DNA of 64,000 bases from Climacteris rufus (lineage: Eukaryota > Chordata > Aves > Passeriformes > Climacteridae). The notes under the pieces are model-generated. The model did not search any database and was not told where the DNA came from. It saw nothing but the letters and a program-made list of their open reading frames with translations. The position numbers and the translations under genes were made by a program. Location of the stretch: NCBI GenBank assembly GCA_013398175.1, contig VZRZ01004576.1, forward strand, positions 1,047,385 through 1,111,384. Reading direction: 5' to 3'. The stretch's first letter is position 1. Each line of letters begins with the position of its first letter. This document shows positions 56,970 through 64,000 of this stretch, piece by piece.

Positions 56970-59900
56970 GGGCCTGTCACATTCACGAGGTCATTCTCCC
57001 ACATCAATACCTGTTATTGCTTTCCCGCTTCTACATGCCTTCCATGACTCCTCGCTTCCACAAGAGTTAAATTCCTCCTTGTGTAGCAACTTGTGCATAG
57101 CCCTAAGGATTTCCTTGTTAAGGGCTGTCTCTTCTCAAGCTTCATATTTCAGTGCCAGTGGTCCAAAAAGCAAAGCAAATCTCATTGCACTTCTGTGCAC
57201 ACCCTTGAGAACACCCTTCTGCAGCAGCCTCTGAAGCTGCGACTGCTGGGTGGATTTCCTCGCTTTCATCTTCCATCTCTCTTTCTTTATGGATGTGAAA
57301 TAGTTTAAAACTGAGCCCCAATGTGCTTATAAAATGCCAGGTCATGGACAATAGTGCTACTCATTTGCTGTGGTTAATTTAGTACTAATAAGCTGAAACT
57401 GTTCTGCAGGGATTCTTCTACATGGAACATAAACTCTTTTTCCCTCACTGAAGAACACTTTCCTATGAAATTATTGCAGCCTAATAGTTTTCATCCTCAT
57501 TTTAGCAACCAGTCTCAGTCTATATTAGTGCTATTTTCCCCAGCAGCTTTCTCTATAATCTCTATTTCAAGGCACCACATCAATGATTACATGGTATGCA
57601 CTCCACTGAACTGTCCATCCTGGGGACCCAGCACGTAATACAGCCCCTAATATCCCTCTGCCACAATGAAAGCAGAATTTACTGCAATAGGCTAAATTCA
57701 ATGCTCAGACTCAGATTTTTAGTTTTCTTTCTTTATATCCAGAGATCTTACAGCAGGTGGGACACCTTCTCAGGTGCCTCTCAGAAATGCTGAGTCTGCA
57801 CATGGGTTTCCTGACCCTCTGCAAATGCAATAGCAGCAATGAAAAGGAGGTTTCATACCCTCCTAAAGTCATTATTCACTCAGCTCTGAAGACTGCAATT
57901 GCATGTTAATCACCCTGGTCACTGCATCTCTTTTCCTTTTAAAATTGTCCTGTACCTATAGCTAGCTGATTTCCCAGATTCATGCTCCTTTTACTTTTTT
58001 CTCCTTTTGCTTTGCCTGTGATTCTGATGCTTTATATGTAGTAATGATTCTTCCATCCACATTACTCTGAATGTTTTTCAAAAATGCCCTCTATGCTTAA
58101 TTCCTGCTCTGATTTGCTGACATTTTTACTGAAATAGTCTAAACAGAACTGTAAGCAAACCCCAACATGTATAAATGAATGTAACTTATTCCCTGCCTTC
58201 TTCTGGCACCCTGTTTGTACAAGGCATTACTTAATTTCTATACCACGTATCTGCTACAACTTCATATCTACTGTTGATAACATATATATTTACACGAACT
58301 GCTGATCAGATCTCCCTGTTCATATATTGTGTATATGTGAAGCCACAGCTCCATGGGGCTAGAACTTCTGCTTTATTTGGATTATTGTTCATAATCTAGT
58401 GTAAAGCTTTCCAGCAATGTAGCTACCTTGTCTGATCTCTCTTTTACAGTGTAAGTGCGGTCTCTTGTCTACTTATACTCCAGGAGGAGAACTATATAAT
58501 TCCCTGATAAAATGACTCTTGTAATTTTATCCCCAATAAATTGACTGTGTGACATCATTAACTTCCCGCACATTCTGTGAGGCCATAAATAACCACCACT
58601 TCCATGGAAAATGGAAATGGAGCAAGCACTATCTTTCTGGCAGGCTATGCATTGCTATGAAGACTTATTAAAAAGAGTTATTAATTTTATATTAATTAAA
58701 CTAGTATTTTAACAATAACATCATTGTCCTTATGTTTTCCTCAGCAGTAATCAGATTCCTTCATCGTGATAAAGTGCTCGACCTTCAGCCTCATAGCTTG
58801 CTCACTTGGGAATTGAATTATTGCTTCATAAAACAGAGGGTTGATTATATAATCACTTAATTAAATGTTGTACTCAGTCATTGCCAAGCTATTCCTGAAA
58901 TGCATTTGGCATCTGTACTCACTAGTCAAATTTAAACATTGGAAGAGTTATTTTTTTCAGATGTGCTTCTTTAAAGGTTATTATTTCCAGTGTTCCTTTG
59001 TCTGTGTGGTCTGGTTATTTTCCATGTGTCAGGCTCACTCTTAATCACAAAGGAGATGAAATGCTCTTTGTGTTCCTTTCTGACTTGCAGATTGCAGTCA
59101 GCTTCTTGCTGTTATCATTTTGGAAGCATATTTTTTGCTTCTGTTTGCAAACGTGCTCAGAGGTAAAGAACCTGCAGTCACTTATTTGGAAACTCAGTTC
59201 TGAGCTAAGATTTGGGATCTCACCAGCCACCACCAAAATTATGGCAATGAGCTGTTCATGAGACCTCAGAAAGAGCCACAACCCCAGGTCAATCCCCCTG
59301 CAGACAAGAGCAGAGCAATGCCAGGGGTCTGAACATGAGACAAACCCTCTGGTTCTGCTGCACTCAGCCAGTTATCTTGGCTCTATGTGTGACTTTCCAG
59401 TTCCTAAGGGAGAAATAGGTATGCCAGCATTCTTTCATGGGGCACAGTGCAGCTGTACGTCCAAGACCATAGGGGACATCACATATTCCCTTGCCAGTTC
59501 CTGCAGTCTGGCCCAGAGCTTCTCCTTGACAAGGCTGTCTATCCCTAAACACAGCTGGCCATTACTTCTCTCCTACCAGGAGAAAGGAGATGATCAACTT
59601 GTCAAAGTTCATATGATTTTCTGCTCTGTCCTTTTCTAGCTTGAGTTTTGCCCTCTGTTGGCTATAGGTTGAGCAGCACAAATAAGGCAATTTTAACCTC
59701 TTTTCTTCATCACTGTTTCACTTTTCTGTATATAACTCCAGGGTCTGGCTCAGTCTCCTGCCAATTTTAATAGTACTGTTTGTGTTAACATCCAGTGAGA
59801 AAAGAAATAGGGCAGAAAGAACAGGCTGACTTCAACTTCGTGGGTTTTTTGCTGGTATGAAAAAGTGAATGCAATCCTCTCTTTGTTGTCATTTCTCTCA

Positions 59901-60718
59901 GAAACAAGGATGTCTAGGACAGGAAGACAGTAATATTTATTCTGAAACAAAATTAGAATTTCCTTGTCCATGCTCATTTTACTCAACAATAGGCAGGTAT
60001 GGCCACAGAAATAGCATGATCTCATTGCTGAATTAGACTTAATATCCCTCTCTCTATTTTTTAATTTAAAGAATTTTTCTAGATTGCAAGACTCTGTGGC
60101 CAAGAGGAATAAATCCCTTTTCATTAAGCTGAATCAGCCATGTTTTGGCTAAGCACTGTACATTGTAAAATATATTTTCCCCTTGATCTTGTTTAATTAT
60201 TTCCACAGGATTAACTACTTTCTATTGTGTGTCACTTTCCTCTGCAGGAAGCTCTACACTGGGTAGTGTGTCTTCTCTTATTATGCATTTGCTTGGAATA
60301 TAAATTGCTTTTCAATCAGATCTTTGCATTTCTAACAACATCTTCTGTATTGCAGCAGGTGCTTTCCCTAGTGGTTACTTATATGGACTCTAATGGCATG
60401 TCATCTGTCTATGCAGGCACTTTACTGCCAAATATGTAATAGAGGAATTTTCTAGTAGCAGAAGCTTCTGGTAATTTTAGTTCTTTAAAGGCTGAAACTT
60501 TTTTATTTGTTTTTACATAGCTCATTTCACTGAGCTTAAATAAACTAAATTACGAAGGTTTAAAGAGCCCTTCTCGATGCCTGATCTCATCTCAAATCAA
60601 GCTGCTTCCTTTTCTTCAACTTGGTTTCATAAGAGGGTTAAGAACAGGTTGGTTGGGGTTTTTTCCCTGGCCTGTTTTTAAAACTCCAGTAGATTGAAAG
60701 ATTAAAACAAAATAAAAT
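56970..60718. other. Unique non-coding DNA
   Basis: No gene is recognised. Overlapping plus and minus frames at 56959-57351 share one stretch without a domain. The 124-codon minus frame at 59750-60124 is rich in Phe/Leu/Lys/Ser as expected for AT-rich DNA. Confidence 0.5.
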
Positions 60719-61025
60719 AACTACTTTTTCACACAACAAATAGTCAAACCATGGAACTCTTCACAATGGACTGTTGTGGAGAACAGGAATATAGACAGTA
60801 TCAAAACAGAGCTAAGTGGGTGTCTGAAGAATAGCTCTGATGGTGGGTTTTAAATACAGGTGATATCGATGCAGCCTCTGGTTGGGTAAGTTCCCAGTGA
60901 CCTGCTGGCTGTCAGGGAAGGGTGGACTGGGATTGCTGGCCCCTGGGCCCTGTGAGCCTGTCCAGTCTATGCTCTGGGACAGGGTCCTGGGTTGCGTGCT
61001 GGCTCAGTATAACCCAGGATCCTTG
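60719..61025 (+). mobile_element. Ancient CR1 (turtle/crocodile-like type) 3' end
   Basis: The order of blocks follows an old amniote CR1: 'ctttttcacacaacaaatagtcaaaccatggaactc', 'ttgtggag', 'atcaaaacagagcta', 'tgatatcgatgcagcctctgg', then 'ggactgggattgctggcccctggg' and 'tctgggacagggtcctgggttg...ctcagtat', which parallels 'ggagacaggatactgggctagatgg...gacccagtat'. It is highly diverged yet nearly gap-free over about 300 bp. The short plus frame at 60882-61097 lies inside it and is not a gene. Confidence 0.7.
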
Positions 61026-64000
61026 AGGAGGCTGAGTCAATACAGCCCAGGGATAGGGACCAGTCTGAGGAAACTTATAACTAGAAAAAATCCTTAGGGA
61101 AGAATACAGTGGTACACAAGGTAGCTGGTTCCTAGACTCCAGGTTTCTATTCTTCAGAAAAAAAAGCTGCTCACTTGGTGGAGCAAGTGTGGCTGTTGAA
61201 TGAAGGCAGGGATCTGCTCTCCTCCAACCAAACCAGGTGCACTACTGAGGGCATTGCTATCTAAGAGGAATGAATGGTGTGTCTGCTCTTGGACTGCTTC
61301 TTTCTCTCATCGACTTGAGTTTCATTGATTTCAGGACATCAACTTACTGGTCCTTCAGTTAATCAAATCAGTGAGATGATCACTGCAGCAACGCTGAGGT
61401 CATGGACTCTGTGACAGTTTATTTGTATGACTGCAGACAATGAGACAGTTGCTTATGGTCTGCAGTGAAAAATCCATTTCCTCACCTGCAAACAAAGGTC
61501 TACAAGTCCTCGAAACTCCAAAGTGCTCTTGTTCAGAGTACTGTTGCTTTTTGTACAATTTCCATAAATTAGGGATTACTTCTATTTTTTTTCTGTTGTG
61601 GTTGCTTTCTTCTCATCTTAAAGAGTGCCACAAAAGACAACAACAAAAGAAGAAAGCAGAGATGTGAGAAAAGCTGGGGGAGGAACAGAAATAACAAAAT
61701 AACAGAACTGTCAGTGCCCGTATGCTTCTACAACATCTCCTACACAAAAAGGGATTCAAAGAGTTTGTTTGTGACACAATATCAGTAAGGACTATTGCCC
61801 TCTTTCATCACTGCTCTGATGCCAAATCTCCTGCTAAGCCCAGCAAAACATTTATAAAATAGATTTGGGCACTACATGGGATTTTAGCCACTGCAGGTAA
61901 GTTTACAAAAAGAAAAAGCAAGCACCAGGTCTCTGTAGTACTAGCCAAGCTCTTTTAAAGCCACGTGTAATAGAGGAATAAACATTTTCTATATCCAGTG
62001 GGACTTAAAACTAGAACCGCTGTGAAAAAGAAATTTAACAGTCCATTCAGGGCACCACCATCTCTGTCCCTCTCTCCCTGTATAGCCCCCCAGAGGTCTG
62101 AGGCTGCTCACACGCATTTTATCCTTCTGTCAGTGGCTGTTTGTGATCTTTTGTACATCAGTCCCCTGTGAAGAAGTGCCCATGTTGACTAAAGGGCAGG
62201 AGGGACTGAGAAATGCTGCTTAACCCTAAACTGTGCAAGGGCTGACTGTGCAAGCAGGACTGTGGGGAGGTGGCAGAGGGGATACCATCATCACTTGGAC
62301 CTGCCTTGCTTGGTTCTCTGTCATAGACTTAGGCAGGGCAGCACCGGCAGAGAGGCCTGGGAAAACACTTCCAGCAGGAGCCTTTGGAAATCCCAGACAG
62401 CTCTGAAAAGTTTATGTCTTCACTCAGTTTGCCCTGATTGAAAAATGTGAAAAAAATAAAGACTTTGAGGGCATAATATGAGCCCAAACTACACTGAAGT
62501 GGGAGAGACTGGGAAAAGCCACACTGTGGGCAAGGTTTGGGTTTGATTATACTCTTCTGCTGCCAGGCTGATTTCAGCTGGGTTGAATTTCCTTCTGCTT
62601 GAAATTTATGCTTACATACTGGAATTTTACTCGAAATCAGGATGTTAGGAGCTCAGGCTGAGGCTCTTAACAATAAAAACAAGTGTTAGCTATAAAGGCA
62701 CTGGCTTTATTAATTCTATCACCAAAGTATTTGACTTTTCTCCTCTGGATCTGCCTTTTATTCATACCCTTGTATTTCAGGAATAAATCCACTTGGTCTT
62801 AATGGAATTAAACAATAATATGTGTCTCATATATATACTTTTAGAATAAATCCTTTCTTCCATCTTACTGTTATCTCTTGAGACAGTGACATTTAAAGAT
62901 TTTAGCAACTATAACACATCACAGTGGGACACTTGTAAAACAAAGATTTTTAAAAACTGTTTCTAAAATCTGTTCAGAGACAGAAGTTCATGCTGGACAG
63001 ACTGCAAGGACTAGCTGGATGTTCTCACTTGCCCACCTTTACAGTTTTATTTTATAATTTCTTTTATTTCCAATATGTGGCCTTACCTGTTAAAAACTAA
63101 CAAACAAAAGTGAAACAAAACAAAAAAACTTATTCAATGCATTGAAATAGAGGAAGAAAGGCAAGTCTAAAAAAGACCAGATGGTGGAGCTACTTCATTA
63201 CCAGTGACAGTACAGTGCTGCACAAGTTTTACTTCACAAGCTCTGCAGAAAAGAATTAGCAACAGCATAGAAAAACTCCCCACATGCCTCTGCCATCACA
63301 TCCTAGATCTTTTGTTTCCTGACTAAAAAGTGTAAGTCAGTGTGCACAACTTTCTGCAAACCTTTCCCAGGCAAAAGTCTTGACTCTTCAATGTATGTCC
63401 TCTCTTCCTTCCAAAAATCCCCAAACTATTTACCTCTTCTTCAACCAGAAACTCTTTAATGAGTCACGTGCGTTAGAAGCAATTTCTTTTACACTTTGTA
63501 ATGAAAACATTTATACTGCATCGGAACTTCAGCCAGCAGCACTTTTATAAAAATTGGTGCAAGGAGGATGATATAATTTGGTTCTTTTTTTTCTTTTCTC
63601 TCCTTTTTTTTTTTTAATGCAGAAGTGTTAAGATCCATGAAAATATATAATGTATTATGCTTTAAAATGTACCATATCAGGATGATTTTGAAGGCAAATC
63701 TTTCCTCAAAATGTTTTTTTTTCTGACTGTAATTCTAGGAAACAACAATAAGAAAATGGGAAGCCAGCTACTCTCACTATGAATTCCCTCCGTTTTGGTC
63801 TTAAAAAGCTCAGCTACCAGTGTGTGCTTGTAAACGTGCAGCAGATACACCTCATGTTGAGTTAACTGCAGACATTGCTAGTGAACCAAACAGAGATTAA
63901 ATCCTTACCACGGGTCAGGGTTCAAATGTCCTGCTTAGCTGGGTGCAGGCTTTTACTAGGTGCTGTGCTTTAAACACTTGTGAAGCAGAGGAGCAACAGC
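61026..64000. other. Unique non-coding DNA
   Basis: No gene is recognised. A perfect donor-like CTGCAG then GTAAGT lies on the plus strand at 61894-61905 without a convincing acceptor upstream. A T-rich run is at 63582-63615. The second recursive-splice-like motif (63081-63089, minus) is listed separately. Confidence 0.5.
63081..63089 (-). promoter_or_regulatory. Second recursive-splice-like motif (weaker)
   Basis: On the minus strand a long T-rich tract (TTTGTTTGTTAGTTTTTAACAG) is followed directly by GTAAGG. An upstream AG (GTTAG) 11 nt before the junction could compete, and the candidate downstream donors (AAG then GTGGGC, CAA then GTGAGA) are modest. It is about 8.1 kb upstream, in minus-strand order, of the stronger site. 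Confidence 0.2.

Noticed and set aside
61894..61905. Perfect donor sequence CTGCAG|GTAAGT on the plus strand
   Set aside because: No pyrimidine tract or convincing acceptor precedes it and no upstream frame looks coding. Such 5' splice matches are common by chance.
1..64000. CRISPR array, prokaryotic operon or phage-like module
   Set aside because: There are no regularly spaced direct repeats, no dense co-directional frames and no ribosome-binding-site pattern. The repeats and composition are those of a bird nuclear genome.

Overview
This window looks like non-coding vertebrate DNA from a bird, possibly a songbird. The taxonomic call rests on the interspersed repeats. There are several 3'-anchored CR1 LINE fragments that end in degenerate ATTCTATG-type tails, one of which keeps a broken reverse transcriptase reading frame. 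There are also ERVL-like LTR pieces of a kind I recall from bird genomes, and a few very old SINE and CR1 relics of the sort shared with turtles and crocodilians. The base composition is AT-rich. No operons, CRISPR arrays, bacterial genes or complete protein-coding genes are visible. The longest open frames (up to 181 codons) have unremarkable composition and no recognisable domain. The window reads as a gene desert or the interior of a very long intron.

Layout. 1-10 kb: unique AT-rich DNA with one CR1 tail (605-725), a CTCF-like motif (3004), a 74-codon minus-strand frame with a good start context (8022-8246) and a tRNA-derived SINE relic (9308-9372). 10-18 kb: an old CORE-SINE/MIR-like relic (10880-11000), a possible conserved non-coding stretch (11.33-11.88 kb) and a CR1 3' end (17661-18034). 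18-36 kb: old CR1 tails (22039, 24368, 35395), an 18-bp triple repeat beside a perfect hairpin (22428-22494), a second tRNA-derived SINE relic (32850-32990), and exon-like segments at 34.4 and 35.9 kb. 36-47 kb: two perfect inverted repeats (38.2 and 38.4 kb), a solo-LTR candidate (43048-43269), then a nested repeat block of CR1 (45545-46447), ERVL-like LTR (46448-46650) and a TA/CA microsatellite. 47-64 kb: unique DNA with an exon-like segment (53.3 kb), a possible secreted-peptide frame (54077-54271, minus), a textbook-shaped candidate recursive splice site (54963-54971, minus), a CR1 tail interrupted by a 31-nt copy of local sequence (56.9 kb), and an ancient CR1 (60719-61025).

The most interesting signals are the candidate recursive splice site with its own 72-nt candidate RS-exon, the apparently templated insertion in the CR1 tail, and the palindrome pair near 38.3 kb. 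All need comparative or transcript data, because single motif matches of this kind also arise by chance in 64 kb. I found no clear sign of a previously undescribed multi-gene system and do not claim one.
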